The notes under the pieces are model-generated. The model worked only from the letters and a program-made list of their open reading frames with translations, was not told the origin of the DNA and did not search any database. A program made the position numbers and the translations under genes. Source: Diphasiastrum complanatum (lineage: Eukaryota; Streptophyta; Lycopodiopsida; Lycopodiales; Lycopodiaceae). From it: 64,000 nt of DNA. The first letter of the stretch is position 1; each line of letters begins with the position of its first letter. Positions 54,034 to 64,000 of the stretch are shown here, piece after piece. The stretch covers positions 18,778,218 to 18,842,217 of the forward strand of contig CM055107.1 of assembly GCA_029204225.1 (NCBI GenBank), in the 5' to 3' direction.

Positions 54034-57000
54034 TGTGGTACATTTTGTGTGTTGCTTAATAGTGTTCATAACACTATAGCGGGGTTTTGGTATAATTATG
54101 AAGCCAGTCATTGGGTTTCTAGTTTGGATATTGCCATAGATTATACTAGAAGGTAACTTAAGTTTGAACCCATTCACCTCATAAGTAATCCATCTCAAAT
54201 ATTCTTTTCAATGATATAAATGTTTTTCATTTACTAATTCTTGTATTCTCTCCAATCAAGCAAACTTAATTTGATTCAATCTTTGATGCAATTGCCATGA
54301 TTTATCTATGAAAGCTTGACCGTCTTTTTCAATGGTTTTATCATAATAAAGTATGTGGTTTTGGAAATATAATATATATATATAGCTCTAATGGTGTTTT
54401 TCGACCACTTTGAGCAATAGCTTCTCCATGTTTTTCAATGAATTAGCAATAGCTGATTTATCATGCTAAGTATATTTGTTAAGCATTAAACATCACTCAA
54501 ACTGAGAAATTTATGATAAAATTCTTTTAAAAGTCATTTTTATCAATTTTAGTGAATTCTATGAGTTTAAAGATCAATTTACCATTTTCGATCATTCGGA
54601 TTTGAGTTACAGATTAGAAGTTATAGCCATTTGAAAATCCTTAATAAGTTTAACTCTTGAAAAACATATATAATATTCCATTATAAAAATAAAATCTAAT
54701 TGTTCTTTATTTTCTGGAGTTTTTACAACATAGGGTAAATCTGTAATTCATTAGACTGTAAAAACATACCGTTTACTGTATACTATGGGTTATAGATTCA
54801 ATATGAGCACATAAATCCATTTTTTTTTCAGATTCATAAAAACAAATACTTAGTATTCATAACAACCGAAAAACCCGGTCTACATGCTTAACCAAATGAT
54901 TAAATCAAAAAAATATAGTTAAAGGTTAATGATTTCACCTCAGATCCTTATGCTCTGACTTTAATTTCAAGGAGGGTCCTTTAGATAAAGTCATGTCTTC
55001 CACATTTGAGTCACTCTGTATTTTTCTTCAGTAGCCCACATAATTGGTTGCCAAAATGCCGGTTCCATCTATATCTTTACCGGGTCGTCTTGTTCATTTT
55101 ACCAAGTTTTGAAGCAAGAAGAAAAAGAGGGGAGGGGAATCGCTGAAGGAAGGATACAGATAGAGCGGCAGAGAGAGAGAGAACTCTTGACAAAGATCGG
55201 AGAGGGAGTGATAGGGAGCGGCTGACTGCGAGGGAGAGAGGTAGATCTGCGCTGCAGGCAAATGGAGAGCAGATGCGCAGGCAGACAGAGAACAGTGAGG
55301 GAGAGAGATGGAGGGCAGCGACTCTGAGGGAGAGAGAGAGAGAGAGAGATAAAGTGAACAGAGAGGGAGAGAGTAAGATGATTTAAAGGTGGAGAGGGAG
55401 ATGTTTAGCATGTATTTTAGGAAGAGAGTGAGATGTAGAACATTGATTGTTTGAGATAGGAAGAGAGATAAGCTGTATGAGAGGGATATAAAAGTCTGTC
55501 CATCGCAACTAAGAAGAGAAGTGAAGTTATGACCAGCGATTTCAGACAGAAGATTAAGTCTGACCAGTGATTTCAGATAGAGGTTAAATCATGACCAGCG
55601 ATTTCAGACAGAGGATAAAGCATGACCAACGATTTCAGACAGAGATTAAAGTCTGACCAGTGATTTCAATAGGCAAAAGCGTAGACAGAGTCTCATGCGA
55701 GAGAGAGATTTTGAGAAATGCTTTTTCTTTACATGAACATATTCCATAGATCAATAAATCTGCAGATAGCACCAGTATTTAACGCCAGTCTTTGGAGACC
55801 ATGGAATCATCCACAATGTTCTTCCAGAATCGTTGTACTATTCATCACAAATGAGAGACAGAATGCATCAGAAGACTCCATGCCTCTCTTCATCACCAGA
55901 ACACTCAAAATGATCTCTGCTCATAACCAAGAAAACAATAAACGCCTCTCTCCTACCCTCGAACCAATGCATTCATGAATGCTTCTCCTTTTCCAATCCT
56001 CGTGAGAGAGAGAGAACGAGGCAGTTACCAACCCCTCACTTTCAAACACCATCCATTTTTGGCTTTCCATTGAATCCATTTGATGGAATTTAACTTTACT
56101 CATTCTGATAAAAAGTTTCAGGTCCATTTAACAAGTGTCGATTAAGGATATGTGGGCTCTGAATTATCAAAGAGTCCATGGTAGGACCTCTTCTAACGAC
56201 TTTTAGAAGTGTATTTTTTTCAAAACTGACCTTCAATAAGCTTATAGCACCTTTCACATCATTTCTTTGTTTCATTTTGAAAACCATCACATGAATATGC
56301 GTTTGGCCTCTCAACATAATTTTGAAATTGATCATCCTAGTATATTTCGGTCATTCCCATTGTTTTGACCTCGTCAATTATTTTCTTCCAAGACACCTGA
56401 ATGTCTTATAAGCATTTTCACCTGCAACATTTTATTTTGACTGGTATATTTTGCAGTGTCCTCAATCGATAAGGATTCATCGATTTTTATCCAGCACCCC
56501 TTCAATTGTGAAGCAATGTTACTAAATCCTTGATTTGAGCTAGAACTCCAAATTTTCTTCGATAATCTTTGATGGATCGCGGTTTATTACTGTTTGAACG
56601 ATTTTGAACTTGCCAACATATTTTATTTTGTGAAATCTTTTTGGACCTTTATGATAAGGTCATGGTCCTAATTATTCAAGGACATCCTTAATCTTCAAAA
56701 GGGTATTTTCGCTGGTTTGTTGTCTTTGTCTTGAACTGAACTTTGCTTGTCGTTGTTTGCAGGACCCTTTGCCTTTGGACCTTTCCTTGAAACTTAAGTC
56801 AGTGCCTTCAAGATACTTGGGCATCTTTTATTAATCGTAGTTTAACAAGTACATTGATCAATTACAACATGGCAAACAATGGCCATTAACAACTATGGAT
56901 ATTTGTCCATCAGAGTCACTTATAAGTATTGTTATCTAACAAACTTACTAGAAATAGTAAAGTCTTAAAAATAGCTCTAATTCTTCTGATATAACTGTCA

Positions 57001-57202
57001 TTTGATGACTTGATACATTTGAACCTGCCATAGAATTTTATAGCTACTATTTAACATAGCTACATACATACATCAGTAAAAAGTGGCATAATAGCAAATT
57101 TTGCGCATATGAGATACATCTAGCACATTTTATTCTGAAAAATCAGCATCAATGATTGTACTTGCTGAAATTCTGAAATTTTGACCAGAAAAATGCACTA
57201 CA
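54034..57202 (-). mobile_element. 3.2-kb LTR of element Y
   Basis: On the minus strand it starts at 57202 with TGTAGTGCATTTTTCTGG, after a TTAAGTGGGGGGAAAACA tract, and ends at 54034 with GTACCACA, followed by the primer site. One LTR therefore lies between a 3' internal end (57203-57641) and a 5' internal end (52685-54026). The central third contains TCTCTC-rich sequence, a 34-bp minisatellite, and a segment (about 56760-56960) matching 31200-31400 of X. Confidence 0.8.
55528..55668. repeat. 34-bp minisatellite in the Y LTR
   Basis: Five imperfect units of TGACCAGCGATTTCAGACAG plus ~12 variable bases (AGATTAAGTC-like), the last one truncated. The X LTRs do not have it. Confidence 0.85.
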
Positions 57203-57641
57203 TGTTTTCCCCCCACTTAAATGTGAAGCGTCCCCGCGAACAGAGGGAATAGTCTTTGACATTTGATTTTGTATCATAAAGCCATTGATTTAGCCTTACG
57301 ATCTTTTCATCTTTTCAGCATTTCAAGGTTTTCTTCGTCAATTAATGGGCTCAGCACACAATATAGTGTGATGCTAACCATTATTATTCAGCAGCATGAA
57401 TCCAAAGACCATTGATTCAGCCTTTAGATCTTTCAGCAACATTGTCTTTATCCAAAATGAAAATCTTGCATTACATCCAGCCCATGTCTAAAGAAAATAT
57501 GCTCCCACTCCCATCAAATCATAATGTAATGCCCATCATCAAAGCCATGCATTGTTGGGAAATGTTGATGCAATTTTCATTGTCGTAACAAGATATGAAT
57601 GCAGTTTCTCAACTTCGTTCTAGGTCTTCATATAATGTAGT
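57203..57641 (-). other. 3' internal end of a Y-type element with polypurine tract
   Basis: Inverse copy of 47000-47441 in X, with the G-rich polypurine tract at 57203-57220. No coding content. Its far end joins an LTR fragment at a shared GCACTAC-like sequence. Confidence 0.75.
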
Positions 57642-57758
57642 GCATAATAGCAGATTTTGCGCATATGAGATACATCTAGCACATTTTTTTCTAGAAAATC
57701 AGCATCAATGATTGTAGTTGCTGAAATTCTGAAATTTTGACCAGAAAAATGCACTACA
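57642..57758 (-). mobile_element. 117-bp fragment of X/Y-type LTR start
   Basis: The minus strand from 57758 reads TGTAGTGCATTTTTCTGG and continues for ~117 bp of LTR before jumping to the internal 3' end at 57641. The breakpoint lies in ATGCACTAC, which occurs in the internal sequence at 47003. This looks like a microhomology deletion that removed nearly a whole element. Confidence 0.75.
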
Positions 57759-58470
57759 AAGACATTGGAGTTGTGTTGTCCTTTTTTGCACACAACCTTC
57801 ATAGTCCAACTAAGGTGGCGAAGTATCTTCTCCATACAACCTCGGAAACCAAAGTCTTTATTATTCCATACTACCAAAAGTAAGTGTATCACATAGAATA
57901 TATTCAAGTCACATATTTTGTAATATTAATCAGATAGCTCACGGATGCAATTGCACTTTATTATTCAACTAGTTGACATCAAACAAGAAGTTGACACTTG
58001 TGAGTACACAAATTGTGGTCATGATATTTTTGCAATACATAAATTTTTTTATTCACTTGTGGATATGGCAACTATTGTTGATAGCAATTCGAATTGAGTG
58101 TATTGATAGACAACAATTTTCAAAAGTGTGATCCATTTACATTCTATTTTATATCATGGTCTATACTGAAAGGCGTTTTCTCATCAGTCATGGTATTGCT
58201 CTCGATGAGGAGAGTGTTCTGAAATGCCTCTTGGCCTGCTTGACCCTCCCTATAACCCTCTATATAACCCTGTCTATAACTCTTCTTATAATCATCTCTA
58301 TAACCCTCTATATAACCTTTCATATTGTTGGATTATTCTCCTTCTAACTGATCGACTTCTCATCCATTGTTTATCTAGTTCTCCATATTTTCCCATGTTC
58401 TTTTACAGTTTGCTGATTTACAAGTGTTTTTACACAGTTTGTAGAAATACACGGAGTTAACCCTCCAACA
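57759..58470 (-). mobile_element. LTR of gypsy-type element Z (3' LTR, incomplete)
   Basis: The minus strand starts at 58470 with TGTTGGAGGGTTAACTCC after a TTTGGTGGGGGATAC polypurine tract (58471-58485). The lower end was not found; I mark it at the X/Y fragment, which may have inserted into this LTR. It contains a short tandem repeat at 58244-58325. Confidence 0.6.
58244..58325. repeat. TATAACCCTC short tandem repeat
   Basis: About six degenerate units of ~12 bp (CCCTATAACCCTCTATATAA-like). The nearest ORFs are composed of its repeats. Confidence 0.8.
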
Positions 58471-58611
58471 GTATCCCCCACCAAAGCTGGTGGCGGTCCC
58501 ATGTCACTTGCGAGATGCAGTTACTATGGGCTTTTATTTGCTTTGTGATGAATCTTTATTAAATGATACTGTGCCTTCTCCATAAAATCGAGTCGGACAG
58601 TGTTAAAATTC
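58471..58611 (-). other. 3' untranslated end and polypurine tract of element Z
   Basis: G-rich tract TTTGGTGGGGGATAC on the minus strand, immediately before the LTR start at 58470. The rest of the segment separates it from the stop of the downstream ORF. Confidence 0.65.
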
Positions 58612-61263
58612 AAATTATGCGGCAAAAAACAATAATGGGCTCCGACAATCCATTTTGAAGTTGTCCAGGACATGAATCGAGATTCCTAGGAGCCTCCCAT
58701 CATTGCTGCACATAAATACAGTCGATCCACCGGCATCGGATCTGGAGAGTGTATATACTCCTGCTGGTATGCTTGTAGTGCCCGGTGGAAATCCACTGAT
58801 ATTTCCTAACTGTAAGGTTGATGGATGATTGGCCAATTTGGCGTTTGGATCGTAATTTTGTCCATGGCCAATCCCAAATCCTTCCACCTATTCTTGCATG
58901 ACATCGGTACATAATATGGATCTACGCGCAATTGGTGAGGGCTGGCCACATAACTCTCCAAGCTGGCTATTCTCCAAGGTGGCTGTTCTCCCAATACGGG
59001 TATTTTATCCAATTCATTGTCGGCCTCTATTTCAAAGGTCTTAAACTTAAGGACCCAACCACCACACAAGGACTCATGAGGATGTCGCGCTTAAAAACTT
59101 TGGATCTAGTCCTCGACACTGATTGGTCTTCTGGATAATGGTGCGGTCCTTGGTGAATATGGACTCTATTGCACTGCTTGTGGAACTGGCTGAGTTCTTC
59201 AACTTTAGGGGCTCCACCCTGATCCATTCCCGAATCCAACCCTATATTCATTGGTGCATCAACTTGGTGCGGAGGGGTGAATTGCGTGCGGCATGACCGA
59301 AACTGAAATTTGAGGTCCAGCTTCCAACACCTGAGCAGCTTCTTTTTCATATGCAGTGATGGTTGCTTTAGCCTTTGCCAACTCAATTGAAGCTACACCT
59401 TTGAATTTGTCAAAGCGGCCTTGTTATCCTTGAAGCGCCACTTTGTAAGTTTCAACTTTCTTGAACAAATACGCAATCTTCGTCGAAGTTACCGGATGAT
59501 CAGGTATTTGCTGGAGATACGCATCACACTCAAGGGTAGTCGCATCCAATTCACCTTGGAGACGTGTGCAATCTTGTTTTGCCATCTACAGTTGATTATG
59601 GAGTAGCTGCACTTGCTGCTTTACATCCTGCACGACCTTGTCCACCTGATCTTGAGTAGTTGTGAGGACATTCTGCAGTGAGCTGACATATTCTTCGAGG
59701 CAATCAGCCAATTGTTGTGTCGTCCTCTTCTCAGCTTCGTATTTGGCTTCATGCTGCTTGGCGATCTTCAACTCTTTGTCTAACTGAATAACTTTCTGGC
59801 TGATGAGAGTATTTTCCGATCCCATATCCGAGATTCATTGCTCCATTTCCTTTTTCTTATCTAGCATAGACTGGATCACTTGCGCAAGGCTTGAGACCAA
59901 ACCGCGAGCATCATCAGAATCTACTATTGTGGAGGTGGTAGCAGCAGAAGGACCTGATGGTATTGTCCTTAATTGGCGTGGAATAGGTGCTTGTAATTCT
60001 TCTTCAAAGAGGTCTTCCTCTTCATAGCACTCAGGCACTGTGGCGTCAAATTGCTTTGGTGATTTAACAACTTGCTCGACCCAAAATGTGACTGGTGCAG
60101 CTTCAGCTTGAGGTTGCTGAGGTATTTGAAATGAATTTTCAACATCAGTAGTAGTATCATGGAATTGTTCGAATCCTTTTCTAGGGGATTGAAGTTCAAA
60201 GGGCGCAGGGCTCTAGGCATTTCAAAAACTTCGGAGGCCCCAAGGGGGTTGAAATCATCGAACATATCCATGAAATACTGAGTGTTTGGGAAAATAGCTT
60301 ATGTGTGTGGGGGTGAGGCGGCCTGGGCAGTTGTGATGGGAACGGTAGACCCAATGGTCATAGACTATCCTGAGAGGAAGCAGAGGCGAAGGAAGCATCA
60401 GAGGCGGGGGGAATAGGTAGTTCAATGCAAATAGTAGCAAGGGGTGAAAGTGCAACTGACGATGGATGTCTGCCTAGTATGACATCGTGGCATGGAAGGC
60501 GAGTCAGGAATGACGATCTCGCTGTGTGGACGACATCGACTATGTGAGCTAGAGGCCTATTGAGATGATTTGGCCAGTGCTTCTTCATAAATAGAAAGCA
60601 CAGAATCCAGGCGAAACCCATGGATTTCATTTTCAAAGTGGGAGGCCGTAGGAGAGATAACAAGGGGCCAGCAGTAAACTGTTACTTGGTATTGCTCTTA
60701 ATGGCTCGTTTGAGCTCTCCAAAAACAGTCTTGAACCAATTACATGGTTCCAGAGGGGTCTTGGCTATCTTGACATATGACTCAACTATCCTATACAATA
60801 CTTGAGAAGTAATGCAATCTTTCATGAGGTTGCCAACCATCAGGAAACTGTTAAGGAGCTGAGCAGCGGCGTGTATGGCAGGCTCAATATTGGCTTCTAG
60901 GAGGTAGCCATCATTGGTCCAATGCAAATCATTTGTAACGTCAGAGGCTTGGGTACAAGATGCTATCCCTATGGCAGCAAGAGTGGCCTCAGTCACATGC
61001 ACCTTGTGTGTGGCTCCCTAGAAAGTTATATAAAACTTGGATTTCTCCTTCTTCTAAGTACTGAAGGCAAGAGTGATAAAATTCATATTTATTCTCCTTG
61101 AGAAGGCTCTCTCATGATTACCCATTGCAGTAAGTAGAGGCTCCACAAGGGTCATCCACTAAGTGACCATGCTTGTGCTAGGAAGGATCATGATATCCGT
61201 TGCAGATGGGAAATCACGATGGATAGTATAACAAGGCGACTGAGATGTATCGGAGGAAGCCAT
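58612..61263 (-). pseudogene. long unrecognised ORF downstream of Z pol
   Basis: On the pol strand, a frame begins at 61263 with MASSDTSQSPCYTIHRDFPS and stays in frame to about 60358 with three or four stops. Its best preserved block is 60682-61002 (MHVTEATLAAIGIASCTQAS ... LNSFLMVGNLMKDCITSQ). Frameshifted continuations add a proline-rich part, acidic ECYEEEDLFEEELQ, a heptad-like coiled coil at 59586-59825 (KVIQLDKELKIAKQHEAKYE) and a tail with HGQNYDPNAKLANHPSTLQL. Total length would be near 880 codons. The position between pol and the LTR is where Athila/SIRE-type elements carry env-like ORFs, but I see no clear signal or membrane segment. Confidence 0.55.
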
Positions 61264-62061
61264 GGTGAACAGAAATGGAAAGTCATACGCACGAGTGTAT
61301 ATGATAAAACAGTTCAGAAAGTTCTAAAGGCTTTGGTCGCTAGAAAATTTGGCAAGAGCTTTGCTAGCACAAGTGAGTAATGAATCGAATTCAACCAACT
61401 TATAGGTGAATTTGGAGGGTCCATTACACTGAATACTAGTTTGGCTGATCAGTTTTGAGCATAAATTTGTAGCCTATAAAATTTTTTTACGAAGGTTTTT
61501 GAGGCTTTGAAGCCATCCGGCAAACGTTTTCCAAGGTTGGCGAAGGATGAACCTTCGCCCAAGAGGCTCCTTCGCCCAAGTACTGTCATAAATGCAAATT
61601 TTTAAAATCTAAACCTATGGCCAACCTAATTTTGACATTCTAAGACCATCTAGCATGTTAGCGAAGGTTTCTAAGGATAGTAAGGTGCTCGCGAAGGTTC
61701 CCAAAATGGCATATTGTTGATTATTCGCCCAACTCAAAACTTGGGACTTTTTCTGGAAAAGAACCTTTGCCCATCTCAATATAGATATATCTGGGCGGAT
61801 GTACAATCTGAAAGCTTAGCGAAAGTTTCCAATACTACATAGGCAACTTATGACCAAAACAATGATTGTATAAGTCATTTCGCATCAAAAATTATCTTTT
61901 GAGAATACTTCCCTTCCTCTTTTCCCATTCTGATGACTTTTCTGACTTTTGCTCATCAATCTTTCTTTATTTTTTTTTTCTGTCTTTTCCAAACAAAACT
62001 GAACAATTAAATATTGAAAACAAAAAATTGAAAGACAATTAAAAATAAAAAATCATTTAGA
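61264..62061 (-). other. region between Z integrase and the downstream ORF
   Basis: Non-coding, with repeated GCGAAGGTT / AACCTTCGC motifs at 61480-61830. One perfect hairpin lies at 61539-61559 (GGCGAAGG, 5-base loop, CCTTCGCC). It could carry a promoter, splice or RNA structure for expressing the downstream ORF; no direct evidence. Confidence 0.45.
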
Positions 62062-63610
62062 TTATGCTTGCTGAACTGGTGAAGCAGGCTGCCAAAACTT
62101 GCGTAATTGGCTGCCATTCACAGGAGTATCAAATCGTTTCCCATCCAAGTGCTCAAGAATTACTGCTCTATAGTTCAGGAGTTCCTTCACCTGTAAACTT
62201 CAATTTTCCCTTGATCAGCTTGGTTTTGTACATCAATGCGAGATCTCTTGCTTTCAGATCCTTTTTGTGCAATCGACGATCGTGCCATGCCTTGTGGTGG
62301 GCTTTCTCTGCTGCTAACACATGAACTGCCATCAATCGTGTTTCACATAATTTGTGCAACGCTTCATGACGTAGTTGTAAAGACTTATTATCATTTAACC
62401 GTTCTGTTGCCGCTATACATAAAGATGGGATTAAAAATTCAATTGGCATGACAGCATTTTGACCATAAACCAGTTGAAAGGGTGCTTGATCTATACTAAT
62501 TTTGTAAGCAGTATTGAATTCCCATAAAGCTACATACAGTTTATGTTCCCAATCAGACTACTATTTTCGTCAAAATAGTGCAGAGAATCTTATTGGAAGA
62601 TTCAGCTTGGCCATTCCCTTTGGGATAGTAAAGAGTCCTAAATCTGTGTATAACAAAAAAATATTCTAGTAAACACTTTATTGTTTGATTAACAAAGTGT
62701 GTACCCCAATCATTGACAATTTTAATCGGACATCCAAATCAGATAATGATATTTTTGTAGAGAAACTTGGCCATAGATTTTGCATCAGCAACTTTGACAA
62801 CTTTGGCTTCAACCCACTTGGTCATATAGTTAGTTGCTACGATAATGTATCGGGCATGAGATCCTTGTGCGTCAAGATGAATAGGACCACTATAATCCAG
62901 CCCCCATTTTTCAAACGGTGCTTGCGATAAAACCGGATGCAAGGGTTCATAGTTCTGTCTAGTAGGTCGTCGTGCTCACTGACAAACATCACATCTTTGA
63001 ATATAATTTTCTGTGTCCTTGTGAAGCATAGGCCACCAACAACCTGATTGCAAAAGTTTGCGAAGTGTAATATCGATAGAGAAGTAAGTGTCCTCCACCC
63101 ATGCCATCATGTAAAAACATGATTAAATTTGGTATTTCATGCCATGAAACACATGTACGTAGAATATTGTCTGATCGAAGACGATATAATTGTCTTGCAA
63201 TCAATTGATAAGGTTGAGCCTTATGAATCAATTGTCTCTTATGTACTTTTGTCAAAGAGTCATTCAGTTGTCCTAGCATTAGGTACTCAACAATATTCGC
63301 TGCCCACTCAGGTATTGCTTCTACATAGAACAATGCAACATCTGGTAATTCATCATCCACTGCAGTATTAACTGGTGCGGATTCAATTCGTGAAACATGG
63401 TCGGCTAGATAATGTTGCTTCCCTTTTTGAACCACAATTTGAAAGTCAAATTCAGTCAATAACAGTAACCATCTTGCAATATGTCCAGTATTGCACATCT
63501 TGTTTACCAAGTAAAGTAACGGCTGGTGATCTTTATATTAAAATACAAAGTTGTTTCCATGACGTAATGACAAAATTTTTGATCATAAAAAATCATGGCT
63601 AACACTTCAC
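62062..63610 (-). pseudogene. gypsy element Z RNase H and integrase
   Basis: On the minus strand from about 63610: EVLAMIFYDQKF (RNase H end), a frameshift, then HIARWLLLLTEFDFQIVVQK and GKQHYLADHVSRIES, typical Ty3/gypsy. After a linker come LHDGMGGGHLLLYRY (H2C2-like region, altered), a stop near 62980, HPVLSQAPFEKWGLDYSGPI and YIIVATNYMTKWVEAKVV of the integrase core. The end has HHKAWHDRRLHKKDLKARDL and, one frame over, DGKRFDTPVNGSQLRKFW, ending at a TAA at 62062. Several frameshifts disable it. RT, protease and gag lie outside or are lost. Confidence 0.88.
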
Positions 63611-64000
63611 GTTATGTTGTTAAATAGTTCTTCTCCCCATATCTTGACAATTTGCACACATCCACATGACATTGCTCAAACATGAGACAGAAGAAGTAAA
63701 GTAAACTTGAAAAACACTTTCTAGATGTTCTTTTGACCTTAATTGAGTCTTTAAACACCTAGAAAAACATATCCATAATATCTTTGCCAAATGACCCTTT
63801 GATGCTCTTGACTAGCTCCAAATTGTCACTTCTCTCTTTGAGATCAACCTCTTGATCTTCCACTTGACCATCAAAGTCATTGACTAAGACCTATTTTCCA
63901 GATCCAGTAGTTGATTTTCCAGGATGAGAACCAATATCCACTTGCATAGCATCATCTACACAAGAAGATTCTCCAAAACATGTGAGTAAAGCAAAGTGTG
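63611..64000. other. unassigned sequence at window end
   Basis: The match to gypsy RNase H stops at about 63610, in TTATGTTGTTAAATAG. The remaining 390 bp show no domain or LTR terminus that I can recognise, so another insertion or rearranged copy may begin here. Confidence 0.35.

Overview
This window is intergenic DNA from a plant nuclear genome, most likely a seed plant with a TE-rich genome. The evidence is Ty1/copia and Ty3/gypsy LTR retrotransposons with plant-type gag and pol, CACTA (En/Spm) transposases with Transposase_21 and DUF4218-type regions, very long GA/TC microsatellites, and AT-rich spacers. I find no intact host gene, no tRNA or rRNA, and nothing bacterial. Nearly all coding sequence is transposon-derived and most of it is broken by stops, frameshifts or nested insertions.

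Layout. 1-3.5 kb: microsatellites plus a rearranged copia family whose LTR and RNase H pieces alternate in orientation. 3.9-5.9 kb: minus-strand copia pol remnant. 7-9.7 kb: a long TC microsatellite and two unrelated tandem arrays. 9.7-12.3 kb: minus-strand copia gag-integrase remnant, the end of a chromodomain-type gypsy element with its LTR, and a short copia-like LTR. 12.7-26.3 kb: two related direct copies of a CACTA element. Each has a Transposase_24-like gene on the minus strand and a multi-exon transposase on the plus strand. Copy 1 also holds a 250-286 codon ORF that looks like a SET domain, lying between transposase exons. 26.3-30.9 kb: copia RNase H debris, a third CACTA fragment, and a minus-strand copia (copy A) carrying an 800-bp LTR-like insertion flanked by a TAGAA duplication.

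30.9-49.0 kb: a large Ty3-type element (called X) with 2.8-kb and 1.55-kb LTRs, a tRNA-Arg-like primer site, a gag fused to a long acidic ORF, and no pol. It contains an internal duplication around a copia fragment. Its 3' part is interrupted by a full-length copia element (copy B, 40472-46678) with matching LTRs and a CTGAA target duplication. 49.0-50.6 kb: a non-TE-looking stretch with a decayed histone H3 / CENH3-like pseudogene. 50.7-57.8 kb: a copia LTR and RNase H, another copy-B-family LTR, and a minus-strand relative of X (called Y) in the order 3' end - single LTR - 5' end. 57.8-63.6 kb: a minus-strand gypsy element (called Z) with LTR start, a long unrecognised ORF after pol, and RNase H-integrase.

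How the parts relate. The nesting gives a partial order of events: copia copy A is older than the 800-bp insertion in it and than the X LTR that abuts it; X is older than copia copy B. X lacks pol and would have depended on enzymes supplied elsewhere. The CACTA copies show premature stops at codons that are CGA in the sister copy, as expected for deamination of methylated cytosine in silenced elements. Family calls rest on motif reading only; no database search was run.
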